The notes: generated by a model not told the origin, from the letters alone. Shown: positions 46,420-57,818, counted from the first letter of the stretch. The stretch is 64,000 nucleotides of DNA from Oxalobacter sp. (GCA_016291665.1 JAEEYE010000008.1:1-64000), one strand, 5' to 3'. Translations and numbers: made by a program.

Positions 46420-47379
46420 ATGCCAATTGGGTATGACAGGGGTTCCATTTCATTTTCCCGGTTTCAGATGCAATCACTTTGGATGCTTGTTACTTCACTC
46501 TGCCTGACCTTTATGGCAGTGTGTGTCAAACTCGTATCTGATGAGTATTCCACTCTTGAGATTGTCATGTATCGGAGTCTGGTCGGGGCTATTTTCATGG
46601 GGATTATCACCCTCTACCAGAAAGGTTCCATAAAGACCCAATTCCCGTTTGAGCATGCCTGGCGTGCGATTGTCGGTGCTACGGCATTTGGCCTGCATTT
46701 CTATTCATTCAGGGGACTACCATTGGCCACGGCAGTGACCTTGAACTACACCTCACCGATTTGGATTGCCCTTGTTCTGTTTGTGGGTGGATTGCTACAG
46801 GGAAAGACGCGGTTCGAATGGCGTTTGGTTGGCGCTATCCTGATTAGCTTTGTTGGGGTCGTGATGGTGCTACAACCCAACATCCAACAGGAACAGTACC
46901 TGTGGGGGCTCATCGGGTTGACTTCAGGTTTTCTAGCAGGGCTGGCAGGTCTTCAAGTCAGACGGCTCGGGCAGTTAGGTGAGCCAGAATACCGCGTGGT
47001 TTTCTACTTTTGTGTCATTAGTACCATTGGTGCAGGCATGCTGACGGTTATCGGAGCCTACATGCCAGGTAGTGATGGTATTGCATTTCATGAACACAGC
47101 CCAAGGGGATTAGTCCTTTTAGTATTGGTGGGGCTTTCTGCTGCAATCGGCCAGATGGCAAATACCCGTGCGTTTTCACGCGGAAAAACTCTGTTGACAG
47201 CTAACCTGCAATATTCCGGTATTGTGTTCTCTTGCATCTGGGGCATCCTGATATGGGGCGATTTATTCGGTTGGTTCAGTTGGGTGGGGATGGCTGTCAT
47301 CATTGCGAGCGGTGTTGCGGCGACATTTTTTGGTGCAACGGCTAAGAAGACAGAAAAGACCCTTAAAGGAAAGACGTAA
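46420..47379 (+). CDS. EamA/DMT family transporter
   Basis: About ten TM helices as two EamA repeats. Confidence 0.88.
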   Translation: MPIGYDRGSISFSRFQMQSLWMLVTSLCLTFMAVCVKLVSDEYSTLEIVMYRSLVGAIFMGIITLYQKGSIKTQFPFEHAWRAIVGATAFGLHFYSFRGLPLATAVTLNYTSPIWIALVLFVGGLLQGKTRFEWRLVGAILISFVGVVMVLQPNIQQEQYLWGLIGLTSGFLAGLAGLQVRRLGQLGEPEYRVVFYFCVISTIGAGMLTVIGAYMPGSDGIAFHEHSPRGLVLLVLVGLSAAIGQMANTRAFSRGKTLLTANLQYSGIVFSCIWGILIWGDLFGWFSWVGMAVIIASGVAATFFGATAKKTEKTLKGKT

Positions 47380-47463
47380 TCGGGAGTCGAGATGGCGAAG
47401 ATGAAAAAACTCTTTCCCTTCCTGTGACGAGGAAGGTAGATTTTAATTGCAAACAGCACCCTC

Positions 47464-47503
47464 TTTCAGAGAAGCGATGGTTAAAGCGCCGCTTCTCTGA
47501 AAA
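47464..47503. terminator. Bidirectional hairpin terminator
   Basis: TTTCAGAGAAGCG-N14-CGCTTCTCTGAAA, 13 bp perfect stem between convergent genes. Confidence 0.8.
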
Positions 47504-47524
47504 TTATTTTTCAGGTTTCAAGGA

Positions 47525-47899
47525 TTATTTATTTGCCTGTGAAACCGTATCTGTTACGGCATTTTTCTTAACAGACTCTATACCGTTCAAACAGCTCTTC
47601 AATGCTTTGTAGCCTTCACTGACCGCAATAATTTGACCGTTTGTAGCTTTCAGGCGGAAACGGAATTCACCGGCTTTGTCAGTATAGACTTCAAATTTTG
47701 GATGTTTTTCAGCGGTATAACCTTCGACTGTTTGGTTTTCAACTGCAGCCACAGGTGCGTTTTTCCTGACGCTAGCAATACCGTTCTTTAATCCACTGTC
47801 GCTTTTGTAAATCTGGGAGCTTGCAATGACTTCGCCGTTAGTAGCAACAAGATCGAATTTGTAGCCAGTTTTGGCTTGCTTGATGACATATTTGCCCAT
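47525..47899 (-). CDS. YegP family protein (two DUF1508 repeats)
   Basis: FDLVATNGEVIASSQIYKSDSGLKNGIASVRKNA / FRLKATNGQIIAVSEGYKALKSCLNGIESVKKNA internal repeat. Confidence 0.9.
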   Translation of the reverse strand: MGKYVIKQAKTGYKFDLVATNGEVIASSQIYKSDSGLKNGIASVRKNAPVAAVENQTVEGYTAEKHPKFEVYTDKAGEFRFRLKATNGQIIAVSEGYKALKSCLNGIESVKKNAVTDTVSQANK

Positions 47900-48061
47900 C
47901 TGACTGTCTCCTTGCAGAAAAAGGAAAACTTCTGGTTAGTCTGGTTGGCATCTGTGTTGATGACCTGTGGATTCCAATACAGATATCCACTTTCCATTTT
48001 ATACCAGTCTAGAGAAATTCAGATAGTGATGAATAAGCTTTTTTAGCCTCTTTCCTGAATT

Positions 48062-50812
48062 TTAGTGTGCCTCATCCCAATTGAGACCGTAACCGACATC
48101 AGCAATTAACGGCACATCAAGGGTCGCTGCCTGTGACATGATTTCTGGTAGGCGTTTGCGGACGATGGCAAGTTCATTTTCTGGGACTTCAAGAATCAGT
48201 TCATCGTGCACCTGCATAATCATTTTTGATTTGAGGTTCTCAGTGGAAATCCACTTGTCTACGGCAATCATCGCGAGTTTGATGATGTCAGCTGCTGTCC
48301 CTTGCATAGGGGCGTTAATGGCAGCGCGCTCGGCAGCTTGGCGGCGAGGTCCACTTGCGGTAATTTCAGGAAGCCAGAGCCGCCTGCCAAAAACGGTTTC
48401 AACAAAACCTTGCTCAGCGGCTTTCTTTCGAGTGTCATCCATGTAGGCGGCAACGCCAGGGTATTGTTGGAAATATCGGTCGATATAAGCTTGTGCATCT
48501 GCCCTCTTAATACCGAGGTTACTGGCGACGCCAAAGGCGCTCATGCCGTAAATAAGTCCAAAATTGATTGTCTTTGCATAGCGCCTCTGGTCTGATGTTA
48601 CCTCAAGCGGGGTAATGTCAAAAATTTCCGAAGCCGTTGCGCGGTGGATATCTTCGCCTTGGTGGAATGCTTCGAGCAGGCGCTTGTCACCAGACAGGTG
48701 TGCCATGATGCGCAGTTCAATTTGGGAGTAGTCCGCAGAAACAATGACGTGCCCTTCTGGCGCAATAAAAGCTTTTCGGATGTGGCGGCCTTCTTCAGTC
48801 CTGACAGGGATGTTTTGGAGGTTTGGATCGTTGGATGCTAACCGTCCTGTAACGGCAACTGCTTGTGCATAATTGGTATGTATCCTACCTGTGGCGGGAT
48901 TAACCATTTTGGGCAATTTGTCAGTATAGGTCGATTTCAGTTTTGCTGTACCACGGAACTCCAAGATGATTTTTGGCAATGGGTAGTCTTGTGCTAGTTT
49001 TTCAAGTACTTCTTCATTCGTGGAAGGCGTTCCGGATGGGGTTTTCTTATTAACGGGCAGTTTCAGTTCGTCAAAAAGAATGGAACTCAGTTGTTTTGGA
49101 GAGTTCAGGTTAAAGGGTTTTCCTGCCAGTTCGTAGGCCTGTTTCGTCAGGGCGTCCATTTTTTTTCCAAGTTCAATGGACTGGTTGAGGAGTAGTTTTG
49201 CGTCAATTAGTACCCCGTTTCGTTCCATTTTCTTAAGGACGGTTAGAACCGGTATTTCAATTTTGCTGTAGACGTCCTTGAGTTTTTCTTGTTGGCTTAG
49301 CGTTTGCCACATTACGTGGTGGAGTTGTAGGGTTACATCTGCGTCTTCTGCGGCGTACTGGGAAGCTGTCTCGATGTCTATTTCGTCAAATCCACGTTGG
49401 CTGATTCCTTTTCCGCAGATAGATTCATAGCTGATAGGGATGTGACCCAGCAGTCGTTCAGATAGGGAATCCATGTCATGGCGACGGTGGGACTGCAAAA
49501 CATAAGATTCAAGCATCGTGTCATGGGCAATTCCATTTAGGCAGATGCCGTAATTGGCGAGGACATGGCTATCGTACTTTAAGTTTTGTCCAACTTTTAG
49601 CTGGTTTGTGTTTTCCAACCAAGGCTTTAGTTTTGTAAGGATATGGTCTAGCGTAAGTTGCTGAGCTCCTAGTGCCTGGTGGCCAATCGGAATATAAGCG
49701 GCTTTCCCTGCTTCGACTGAAAGTGAAATGCCGACTAATCTTGCAGTCATTGCGTCTAAAGAGGTCGTTTCAGTGTCAATGGCGGTTAAATCTGCTACAT
49801 TGATTTTGTTCAGCCATTTGTCGAGTTGTTCTATTGTTTGGATTGTTTCATATTTACCCGTTGAAACGAATGAACTGGCAGGCATTTCAAATAGTTTTTC
49901 CTGTACTGGAGAAGTTTGTTTTTTTTGTTTTAACTGTTCAAAGGATTCTTCTTCGCCGTTTAGTTCCCTCAGCATATTCTTGAAACCGAGATGCTGGTAT
50001 GCCTTTTGCAGTCCGTCGGTATCTTTGTCCCTTTTTCTTAGGCTCGTTTCAATAGAGTCAACGTAAGCACTGAGATCGCTGTTAGAGTTGATGGTGACCA
50101 AGGTACGTGCCTGTGGGAGCCATTCCAGGGATTGCCTGAGGTTTTCACCCACGACACCCTTGATGGATGCCGCATTTTCTATGATGTCTTTTAAAGAACC
50201 ATATTGGGAAAGCCATTTGACTGCTGTTTTGGGACCGACCTTGCTGACACCTGGGATGTTGTCAGAGGTGTCACCGATGAGGGATAGGTAGTCGATGATA
50301 CGTTCTGGAGGAACGCCAAATTTTTTGATGACTCCTTCACGGTCTAGGATTTCGTTTTTCATCGTATTGACCAAGAAGGTATGGTCATCGACAAGCTGCG
50401 CCATATCTTTGTCGCCTGTTGAGACTATGACTTTGAATCCCTGCTGGCGGGCGGCTACAGCCAGTGTGCCGATGACATCATCTGCTTCAATGCCCTCTAC
50501 GGAAAGCAGTGGCCAACCATGCATCTTGATTAGGTTATGTATTGGGGCAATCTGAGCAATGAGGTCTTCTGGCATGGGAGGCCTATTAGCCTTGTAATCA
50601 GGATATAGGTTATGTCGGAAGGTTTTCCCTTTGGCATCAAATACACAGGCAGCGTAGGCTGTGGGATAATCTTTTTCAAGGCGATGAATCATATTCATGA
50701 AACCATAGACCGTTCCCGTCGGTTCTCCAGCAGAGTTTCTCAGGTCTGGGAGGGCATGGTAGGCACGGTATAGGAAATTAGAACCATCAACCAGCAATAG
50801 ACATTTATTCAT
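48062..50812 (-). CDS. polA: DNA polymerase I
   Basis: 5'-nuclease, 3'-5' exonuclease and polymerase domains; SADYSQIELRIMAHLSGD, RRYAKTINFGLIYGMSAFGVA, QVHDELILEVP. Confidence 0.98.
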   Translation of the reverse strand: MNKCLLLVDGSNFLYRAYHALPDLRNSAGEPTGTVYGFMNMIHRLEKDYPTAYAACVFDAKGKTFRHNLYPDYKANRPPMPEDLIAQIAPIHNLIKMHGWPLLSVEGIEADDVIGTLAVAARQQGFKVIVSTGDKDMAQLVDDHTFLVNTMKNEILDREGVIKKFGVPPERIIDYLSLIGDTSDNIPGVSKVGPKTAVKWLSQYGSLKDIIENAASIKGVVGENLRQSLEWLPQARTLVTINSNSDLSAYVDSIETSLRKRDKDTDGLQKAYQHLGFKNMLRELNGEEESFEQLKQKKQTSPVQEKLFEMPASSFVSTGKYETIQTIEQLDKWLNKINVADLTAIDTETTSLDAMTARLVGISLSVEAGKAAYIPIGHQALGAQQLTLDHILTKLKPWLENTNQLKVGQNLKYDSHVLANYGICLNGIAHDTMLESYVLQSHRRHDMDSLSERLLGHIPISYESICGKGISQRGFDEIDIETASQYAAEDADVTLQLHHVMWQTLSQQEKLKDVYSKIEIPVLTVLKKMERNGVLIDAKLLLNQSIELGKKMDALTKQAYELAGKPFNLNSPKQLSSILFDELKLPVNKKTPSGTPSTNEEVLEKLAQDYPLPKIILEFRGTAKLKSTYTDKLPKMVNPATGRIHTNYAQAVAVTGRLASNDPNLQNIPVRTEEGRHIRKAFIAPEGHVIVSADYSQIELRIMAHLSGDKRLLEAFHQGEDIHRATASEIFDITPLEVTSDQRRYAKTINFGLIYGMSAFGVASNLGIKRADAQAYIDRYFQQYPGVAAYMDDTRKKAAEQGFVETVFGRRLWLPEITASGPRRQAAERAAINAPMQGTAADIIKLAMIAVDKWISTENLKSKMIMQVHDELILEVPENELAIVRKRLPEIMSQAATLDVPLIADVGYGLNWDEAH

Positions 50813-50819
50813 AGTTCAA

Positions 50820-51557
50820 ATGGAAGAAACCAAAAAAAAAGTGCGGCTGCTGCACAATGTTAAGGACGTGAGGTATGCGACTGTCCTTAAAGCACGGGAA
50901 TCTTGGAGTATGTTCTCCATTATGTCAGAATTTGTTGAAACGACGGAAAAACTTTCAGAAATTCAGGCAGCCGTTACGATATTTGGATCTGCTAGATTTA
51001 AACCTGACAATCCCTATTTCGAACAGTGTTGTGCTTTAGCGCGTAAATTGTCAGATGCAGGTTTTGCGGTTTTTTCTGGTGGTGGTCCCGGAATCATGCA
51101 AGCTGCGAATATGGGTGCTTTTGAAGGAGAGTCTCCTTCGGTGGGGTTGAATATCGAATTGCCTCGTGAACAGATATCAAACCCATGGCAGAACGTATCG
51201 CTTAACTACCGCCATTTTTTTGCCCGAAAAGTGGGTTTGGTTAAGTATGCAAACGCCTTTGTTGTCTTTCCAGGAGGTTTCGGAACCTTGGACGAATTGT
51301 GCGAAGTCATGACGCTGATGCAGACGAACAACCTTCGAAAAGTACCATTAATCCTGTTTGGTAGCAGTTTTTGGAAAGGGTTCGTCGAATGGTGCCGTGA
51401 GTTTATGCTAGCCGAGAAAACAATTTCTCCTGAGGATATCGATCTGATGATGGTGACAGATGATGTTGATGCGGTTGTAGACCGTATCATCGATTATTAT
51501 GAAGATAGTCAGGTCGCTTTAACGTCTGAACAGCGGCTAAGGCTGATGTATCTCTGA
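50820..51557 (+). CDS. TIGR00730 family Rossmann-fold protein (LOG family)
   Basis: VFSGGGPGIMQAANMGAFEG and VVFPGGFGTLDELCEVMTL (PGGxGTxxE). Confidence 0.92.
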   Translation: MEETKKKVRLLHNVKDVRYATVLKARESWSMFSIMSEFVETTEKLSEIQAAVTIFGSARFKPDNPYFEQCCALARKLSDAGFAVFSGGGPGIMQAANMGAFEGESPSVGLNIELPREQISNPWQNVSLNYRHFFARKVGLVKYANAFVVFPGGFGTLDELCEVMTLMQTNNLRKVPLILFGSSFWKGFVEWCREFMLAEKTISPEDIDLMMVTDDVDAVVDRIIDYYEDSQVALTSEQRLRLMYL

Positions 51558-51595
51558 TGTGTCTTTGTTAAAATACAGAAAAGACTATCTATCGG

Positions 51596-52000
51596 GTGTT
51601 GGCAATGCGCTTACGGTTCTATCTGAAATATCTCCTGCTTTTGGCAAGTTTGTCCATTGTGCCAATGGCGCATGCGCAGGAAGATGCGCCTATCGCTTCT
51701 GCGGAAATTCTCGATGAGACAGATGAGCCGGCCATTACTATTCGAAAACCTGATATAAATGCAGAGATTGTAGAACGGCGTAATGGTGGGATGGTTGACG
51801 AAATCAAAGTAACCAGTGGGCCTAGTACCTATTACCTGTATCCAAACGGTAAGAATGGTGTACCAGATTCCTTTGAGAGCAACCTGGTAAGACCTGCTTT
51901 GTGGAAAGTTGGTGAATTTGATGTTACCAAACGTAAAAAGAAAATCGGTGACGAAAATGACCCAATGAGTTCAGATGTTCCGCCGCCGGCTGGCGAATAA
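51596..52000 (+). CDS. DUF2782 family exported protein
   Basis: Signal peptide; ITIRKPDINAEIVERRNGGMVDEIKVTSGPSTYYLYPN. Confidence 0.75.
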   Translation: MLAMRLRFYLKYLLLLASLSIVPMAHAQEDAPIASAEILDETDEPAITIRKPDINAEIVERRNGGMVDEIKVTSGPSTYYLYPNGKNGVPDSFESNLVRPALWKVGEFDVTKRKKKIGDENDPMSSDVPPPAGE

Positions 52001-52033
52001 ACATAACCTTGCATCAGATAGGCAATTGGTATC

Positions 52034-52993
52034 ATGGCAGTTTTTACTTCCGTAACACTTGAGGATTTGAAACCGCTACTTGCTGGTTTTAACTTGCAGC
52101 CAGTCATTGATATCAGGGGAATCAGTTCAGGTATTGAGAATAGTAATTTTTTCATCGTGACAAAGGATGAAGAATATGTTCTGACGCTTTTTGAAAAGCT
52201 GACCCACGATGAATTGCCGTTTTATCTGAACCTAATGCGCCACCTTGCAGAAAAAGGTGTGAAAGTCCCAGCTCCGATTGCCGACAAGGCTGGCAATATT
52301 CTGCATACATTGTGCGGCAAGCCCGCATGTATTGTGACAAAGTTGGCCGGCGATTGGGTCCGTAATCCCAAGCCTATCCATTGTGCGCAGGTTGGTGCCA
52401 TGATGGGCAAAATGCATGTTGCAGCGAAGGATTATCCAATGTCGCTACCCAATCCACGTGGTATGTCATGGTGGATTCAGGTAGTACCGCAAGTTCTGCC
52501 ATATATTCCAGAAGATGCTGGAAAGCTACTTCAGTCAGAACTCTCCTTCCAAAAAGAATTTCAGCAATCGTCCCTGTATGCATTGCTACCAAAAGGACCT
52601 GTCCATGCAGACCTTTTCCGTAACAATGTCATGTTCGATGGAGATAGATTAACGGGTTTCTTTGATTTCTATTTCGCAGGCGATGATACATGGCTCTTTG
52701 ATGTGGCTGTTGCAATCAATGATTGGTGTATCGACCTTGAAACAGGGGTATTGGATATGCCTCGAGTCAGGGCTTTTTTAGATGCCTACCAAGCTGAACG
52801 TCCCTTCACGGAAACGGAAAGTATGGCGTGGCAGGCGACATTGCGAAGTGCTGCCCTTCGTTTTTGGCTTTCCCGCTTATACGACTTTTATATGCCACGT
52901 AAGGCAGAATTGCTTAAACCGCATGATCCGAAGCACTTTGAACGGATTCTCAAGTTGCGGATTGCCGATCCTGCACCTCAATTGACATTATGA
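52034..52993 (+). CDS. thrB: Homoserine kinase, type II
   Basis: [50 protein letters not shown]-fold motif. Confidence 0.93.
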   Translation: MAVFTSVTLEDLKPLLAGFNLQPVIDIRGISSGIENSNFFIVTKDEEYVLTLFEKLTHDELPFYLNLMRHLAEKGVKVPAPIADKAGNILHTLCGKPACIVTKLAGDWVRNPKPIHCAQVGAMMGKMHVAAKDYPMSLPNPRGMSWWIQVVPQVLPYIPEDAGKLLQSELSFQKEFQQSSLYALLPKGPVHADLFRNNVMFDGDRLTGFFDFYFAGDDTWLFDVAVAINDWCIDLETGVLDMPRVRAFLDAYQAERPFTETESMAWQATLRSAALRFWLSRLYDFYMPRKAELLKPHDPKHFERILKLRIADPAPQLTL

Positions 52994-53757
52994 ACCGTAT
53001 ACCTGCAAGAACCGGTTGGGAATGGATTCAGGCCGGCTTTACCATCTTCAAGAAGCGTCCGTTTTTCCTAGTTAACCTGTTGTTTCTCTATATGATGGCA
53101 GTTGTGCTGGTGACTATGGTGCCCATGATCGGGCAGATGTTGCCGGTCTTTACCATTGCTATTTTCACCTTTATATTCATGACTGCGACGTTGATGGTGG
53201 AACAGGAGCAGCCTTTGACATTCGGGGCACTTTTTGCAGCGCTTGATAGGGTGACGCTCTTCAGGCTTTTTGCACTCAGCGGTTGTTATATCGTATTTGG
53301 GATGATTGTCGCAGGCATATCAGCCGTCTTGGATGATGGTGCATTGTTTGCACTGGTGATGTCCCGCGAAGGTGTGCCTCAACTCACGGATGAGCAGATG
53401 ACCCGTGCGGGTTATATGGCCTTGGCTATTATTGTGCTTTATATCCCCTTTTTCATGTTGACTTGGTTTGCTGCACCATTGATAGGGTGGCGGCAGATGG
53501 GGGTGCCTAAGGCAATGTTCTATAGTTTTTTTACGGTTGCCCATAATTGGCGTCCGTTCCTCGTCTATGTATTAGGTTTTGCAGTGGTTGGTTTTATTAT
53601 CCCGACCTTGGTTGGTGGGATTATTGGTCCTATGCTTGGAGGCGTTGTTGGCGCATTTGTCCTCTATATCATCTCAGTGACAGTAACGACTGTGCTGTAT
53701 TGTTCTTTTTACCCGACTTACCGGTCTATTTTTGGAATTCCAGTCCTTGGCGAATGA
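52990..53757 (+). CDS. BPSS1780-like integral membrane protein
   Basis: [26 protein letters not shown] with multiple TM segments; next to thrB. Confidence 0.75.
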   Translation: MNRIPARTGWEWIQAGFTIFKKRPFFLVNLLFLYMMAVVLVTMVPMIGQMLPVFTIAIFTFIFMTATLMVEQEQPLTFGALFAALDRVTLFRLFALSGCYIVFGMIVAGISAVLDDGALFALVMSREGVPQLTDEQMTRAGYMALAIIVLYIPFFMLTWFAAPLIGWRQMGVPKAMFYSFFTVAHNWRPFLVYVLGFAVVGFIIPTLVGGIIGPMLGGVVGAFVLYIISVTVTTVLYCSFYPTYRSIFGIPVLGE

Positions 53758-53834
53758 TTTTTTATCTCCAAAACGGTTAGAATTCTAAAAACCAGTTTGT
53801 CTATTTCCCCATATTCGTGGACGGAGGTAAGCAC

Positions 53835-54719
53835 ATGAATAATCTCGAACCTACAAAGAAAGCGGAAATCCTGGCAGAAGCGTTGCCTTATATCCGTAAG
53901 TTCCATGGCAAGACCATCGTTATTAAGTACGGCGGTAACGCAATGACGGAAGAGAAGCTTAAACATGGCTTTGCTAAGGATGTTATCCTGCTGAAGTTAA
54001 TTGGTATGAAACCGGTTGTCGTTCATGGCGGTGGTCCGCAAATCAATAAGGCTTTGGGTAAGGTCGGTAAGAGCGGTAATTTCGTCCAAGGGATGCGTGT
54101 CACCGATGATGAAACCATGGAAGTTGTTGAATGGGTCTTAGGTGGTGAAGTTCAGCAGGATATCGTTATGTTGATTAATCACTACGGAGGACAGGCTGTC
54201 GGCCTGACAGGGAAGGATGGTGGCCTTATCCGTGCTGAAAAAATGCAGCTACCAGACCAAGAACGTCCCGGTGAGTTCATCGATATTGGCCATGTTGGGA
54301 AAATCAAATCAATTAATCCACAGGTCATTAGGGCGCTTCAGGAAGGAGGTAATTTTATTCCTGTGATTTCCCCTATTGGCTTCAGTGATGATGGTGAGGC
54401 ATATAACATCAATGCAGATTTGGTAGCCGGCAAGATTGCTGAAATCTTACAAGCGGAAAAATTAATCATGATGACCAATACGTCAGGCGTTCTGGACAAG
54501 GAAAACCATCTGTTAACTGACCTGTCTGCCCAGGAAATAGACGGTCTGTTTGCTGATGGCACCATTTCTGGTGGCATGCTACCTAAGATTGGATCTGCTT
54601 TGGATGCAGCAAAGTCTGGCGTCAATTCTGTCCATATCATCGATGGTCGTATAGAACATTCCCTGTTGCTTGAAGTGTTGACTGATCAGCCATTTGGCAC
54701 GATGATTCGCTCGCATTGA
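53835..54719 (+). CDS. argB: Acetylglutamate kinase
   Basis: [56 protein letters not shown]. Confidence 0.97.
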   Translation: MNNLEPTKKAEILAEALPYIRKFHGKTIVIKYGGNAMTEEKLKHGFAKDVILLKLIGMKPVVVHGGGPQINKALGKVGKSGNFVQGMRVTDDETMEVVEWVLGGEVQQDIVMLINHYGGQAVGLTGKDGGLIRAEKMQLPDQERPGEFIDIGHVGKIKSINPQVIRALQEGGNFIPVISPIGFSDDGEAYNINADLVAGKIAEILQAEKLIMMTNTSGVLDKENHLLTDLSAQEIDGLFADGTISGGMLPKIGSALDAAKSGVNSVHIIDGRIEHSLLLEVLTDQPFGTMIRSH

Positions 54720-54743
54720 TTTTCCTGGTATCTGGGTATTGGT

Positions 54744-54770
54744 GGAAAAGGCGGTTAACCCGCCTTTTCC
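54744..54770 (+). terminator. Hairpin terminator after argB
   Basis: GGAAAAGGCGGTTAACCCGCCTTTTCC. Confidence 0.8.
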
Positions 54771-54815
54771 TGTATTGGGGTGTAATGTTGTTGTATCTTG
54801 GTCTGGAGTGGAAAA

Positions 54816-55625
54816 ATGAAGAACATTCTTAATAAGGGGTTGCTGGCGGCGTTACTGGGATTGGTTGGTATGTCTGCCTCTGCCGACAACCACCATATTG
54901 CTCTGAACAATATCCTTGTTGGTGGGTATTTTGACGGGAAATGGTTAACACCGGACAAGATGCAAGGCCCTACGTGGCTTTGGGGTGGGGAGCAGGCTAA
55001 TGTTTTTTATCCTGATGGCCGTCAGGATGAGGGTACGGCTTGTGCCATCCATCGTGATCATCCTGATGAGGAAAATGGGGAAGAAACTGCCAATGAACCG
55101 GATGCGCCTGTTTTTGATATCCAGTTTCCTACATACCGTTCGGCCTCATATCCTTCCCATACATTAGTGATAACTCACGAAGTTGAATGGAATGTTATGC
55201 CTAGAAAGGCAGAAAAGCTTCCGCCTGACAATGCGCAATACAAAGCAATGGCGGCAGATTTCCTAGCTGGTCGGAAACTCCCCCATAAGCGCCTGGAACT
55301 GACACGCCTTCAGAAGGTGGATTTGGATGGCAATGGTACGGATGAAGTCATCATGGTGGGTTATGCTGCCGGTGGAAAAACGCCTTTTGCGATGCTAAGG
55401 CAGATTCAGCAGGGGCATGTGGCAACGACAATGCTCATTGAGCCATCCGATGGTAAAGTCGTTGATCTTTACACTGCGGACTTAAATGGTGACGGACGTA
55501 TGGAAGTGATCTTGGGAACCCAAACAAGAAAGCTGATCCATCAGATGGTCTATACCGTTAGCAATGGTGATGCCAACCGTGTCATACGAAATAGCTGGCC
55601 TGTACACCAACGTAAGAGGCGTTAG
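54816..55625 (+). CDS. Secreted protein with FG-GAP/VCBS-like calcium-binding motifs
   Basis: Signal peptide; VDLDGNGTDEVIMVG and ADLNGDGRMEVILGT. Confidence 0.65.
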   Translation: MKNILNKGLLAALLGLVGMSASADNHHIALNNILVGGYFDGKWLTPDKMQGPTWLWGGEQANVFYPDGRQDEGTACAIHRDHPDEENGEETANEPDAPVFDIQFPTYRSASYPSHTLVITHEVEWNVMPRKAEKLPPDNAQYKAMAADFLAGRKLPHKRLELTRLQKVDLDGNGTDEVIMVGYAAGGKTPFAMLRQIQQGHVATTMLIEPSDGKVVDLYTADLNGDGRMEVILGTQTRKLIHQMVYTVSNGDANRVIRNSWPVHQRKRR

Positions 55626-55841
55626 CCTGGAGAAAGGCGTGATTCTGGACATTTATTGGGTGTCTGTTAGACGTTCTGGCCAAGTATTATATTTGTTGGG
55701 TGGGAATGCAGGATATCTCATGGATATACCATTTTTCGTGGTGTACTTGTGTCCCAAAAGCCAGCATTTTGGCACACTAATAGCATAATAATTGATTTTA
55801 AAAGACTTTTTTGGGATTATCAGTGGGGATTTGGAGATGCT

Positions 55842-55918
55842 TGGCAGGGGAGGAAGGATTCGAACCCTCGAATGCCGGAATCAGAATCCGGTGCCTTAAC
55901 CAACTTGGCGACTCCCCT
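55842..55918 (-). tRNA. tRNA-Gln (CTG anticodon)
   Basis: Reverse complement AGGGGAGTCGCCAAGTTGGTTAAGGCACCGGATTCTGATTCCGGCATTCGAGGGTTCGAATCCTTCCTCCCCTGCCA. Confidence 0.95.
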
Positions 55919-55944
55919 ACATCAAGGAAGATATCATTCTATAC

Positions 55945-55982
55945 GAAAAAAAAGTGCCTGCCAAGATGACAGGCACTTTTTT
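55945..55982 (-). terminator. Terminator downstream of rplY (symmetrical)
   Basis: AAAAAAGTGCCTG...CAGGCACTTTTTT. Confidence 0.85.
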
Positions 55983-55997
55983 AGGAAAATATTTTGA

Positions 55998-56594
55998 TTA
56001 AGCTTCAGCAGGTGCTGCTTCGCCTTCACTTTCTTCAGCAGGAGCTGCAACTTCTTCAGTTGTAACGATTGCCAAAGAAGCATCATGAGAAACGGCCTTG
56101 ACACCTTCTGGCAGTTTCAGGTCTTTTAGGTGGATGGACTGGCCAATAGCGATACCAGAAAGGTCGACCTCAATAAATGCTGGCAGGTTAGCTGGCAGGC
56201 AGGAAATTTCCAGGTCGGATGCAGCACGGTGCAGTCCACCAGCTTTAGCTGCTGGAGAAGCATCCTCATTAGTGAAGTGCAGAGGAACCTTGACAGTAAT
56301 TGGCTGGTTAGGATCAACACGCAGGAAGTCAACGTGCAGGATTAGTGGTTTGTAAGCGTGTGGCTGGAAATCACGCAGCAGAACTTTTTCGACTTTGCCA
56401 TCAATTTCCAAATCAAGGATGGAAGAATGGAATTCTTCTTTTTTCAGTGCATAAAACAGTTCGTTATGATCTACTGTAATGTTGACTGGGGCTTCGTTGC
56501 CACCGTAAACGATACCAGGTGCTCTGCCGGCAGTACGCAGGCGGCGGCTCGCTCCGGTCCCTACTTCTGCCCTTGCGGATGCTACTACTTTCAT
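55998..56594 (-). CDS. rplY: 50S ribosomal protein L25 / general stress protein Ctc
   Basis: [34 protein letters not shown]-terminal Glu/Ala-rich tail. Confidence 0.95.
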   Translation of the reverse strand: MKVVASARAEVGTGASRRLRTAGRAPGIVYGGNEAPVNITVDHNELFYALKKEEFHSSILDLEIDGKVEKVLLRDFQPHAYKPLILHVDFLRVDPNQPITVKVPLHFTNEDASPAAKAGGLHRAASDLEISCLPANLPAFIEVDLSGIAIGQSIHLKDLKLPEGVKAVSHDASLAIVTTEEVAAPAEESEGEAAPAEA

Positions 56595-56615
56595 TGATTA
56601 CTCCAAATAAAAAAT

Positions 56616-56636
56616 TAAAAAAGGGGGCAAATGCCC
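56616..56636 (-). terminator. Hairpin terminator after prs
   Basis: Minus strand AGGGCATTTGCCCCCTTTTTTAATTTTT. Confidence 0.75.
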
Positions 56637-56687
56637 TAATGTAAACAGGATCTCCGCGACCAGAGATCCCGATAAGAAATCTTTCTA

Positions 56688-57653
56688 TCAGACCTTGCTG
56701 TCTAATTCGTCAAACAAGGACATGACGGATTCGCCCGAACTGACACGGCGCAGTGTTTCTGCCAATACGGCGTCGCACGAAAGTTGGCGGATTTTGCCGC
56801 TTTTCTTGGCACTTTCCGACAGCGGGATGGTATCCGTGACAACCAGTTCATCCAGCGAGGACGCCATGATACGTTCAACTGCCGGCCCTGACAAGACAGG
56901 GTGCGTGCAATAAGCCGCTACGGTCTTAGCTCCACGGTCTTTCAGGGCTTCTGCTGCTTTGGTTAAAGTACCTGCGGTATCAACAATGTCATCCATGATG
57001 ATGCAGTTTTTGCCTTCTACACTGCCGATTAGGTTCATGACCTCAGATTCGTTTGGTCGAGGGCGGCGTTTATCGATAATAGAGAGCTCACAGCCGAGGC
57101 GCTCAGCTAAGGCGCGCGCGCGGACGACGCCGCCAATATCAGGAGACACAACAATCAGGTCTTTATAGTCTCTTTCTGCAATATCTTTAAGAAGGATTGG
57201 AGATGCGTAAATGTTGTCTACAGGAATATCGAAGAATCCCTGGATCTGTGCGGCATGTACATCCATGATGATGACACGGCTGATGCCGATGCTTTCCAGC
57301 ATATTTGCAACGACACGGGCAGAGATGGCAACGCGGGTGGAACGTGGCCGACGATCCTGCCTTGCATAGCCAAAATAGGGAATGCAGGCGGTAATCCGCT
57401 CAGCAGAAGCCCGTTTTAGTGCGTCCGCCATGAGGACGATTTCCATCAGATTGTCATTTGTCGGGGCACAGGTGGACTGGATGATGAAAACATCTTTACC
57501 ACGAACACGCTCATTGATTTCGACACGGACTTCACCGTCCGAAAACTTGGTTACCAGTGCCTTGCCTAGAGGCAGGCCAAGCCTTGCAGCAACTTTCCCA
57601 GCCAGTTCCGGATTGGCATTACCGGAAAAAATCATAAACTCTCTGTTCGACAT
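56688..57653 (-). CDS. prs: Ribose-phosphate pyrophosphokinase
   Basis: [47 protein letters not shown]. Confidence 0.98.
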   Translation of the reverse strand: MSNREFMIFSGNANPELAGKVAARLGLPLGKALVTKFSDGEVRVEINERVRGKDVFIIQSTCAPTNDNLMEIVLMADALKRASAERITACIPYFGYARQDRRPRSTRVAISARVVANMLESIGISRVIIMDVHAAQIQGFFDIPVDNIYASPILLKDIAERDYKDLIVVSPDIGGVVRARALAERLGCELSIIDKRRPRPNESEVMNLIGSVEGKNCIIMDDIVDTAGTLTKAAEALKDRGAKTVAAYCTHPVLSGPAVERIMASSLDELVVTDTIPLSESAKKSGKIRQLSCDAVLAETLRRVSSGESVMSLFDELDSKV

Positions 57654-57701
57654 GATTCCACCGTATTTGTGTTCAAACGCGTCATAAAACGTTATGGATA
57701 C

Positions 57702-57776
57702 TGGCAGGGGTAGGAGGATTCGAACCTCCGCATGTCGGGATCAAAACCCGATGCCTTACCACTTGGCGATACCCCT
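57702..57776 (-). tRNA. tRNA-Gln (TTG anticodon)
   Basis: Reverse complement AGGGGTATCGCCAAGTGGTAAGGCATCGGGTTTTGATCCCGACATGCGGAGGTTCGAATCCTCCTACCCCTGCCA. Confidence 0.96.
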
Positions 57777-57818
57777 GTAGTTGGTCAGCAAAACCCTGTT
57801 AGGGATGCTTATGGATAG

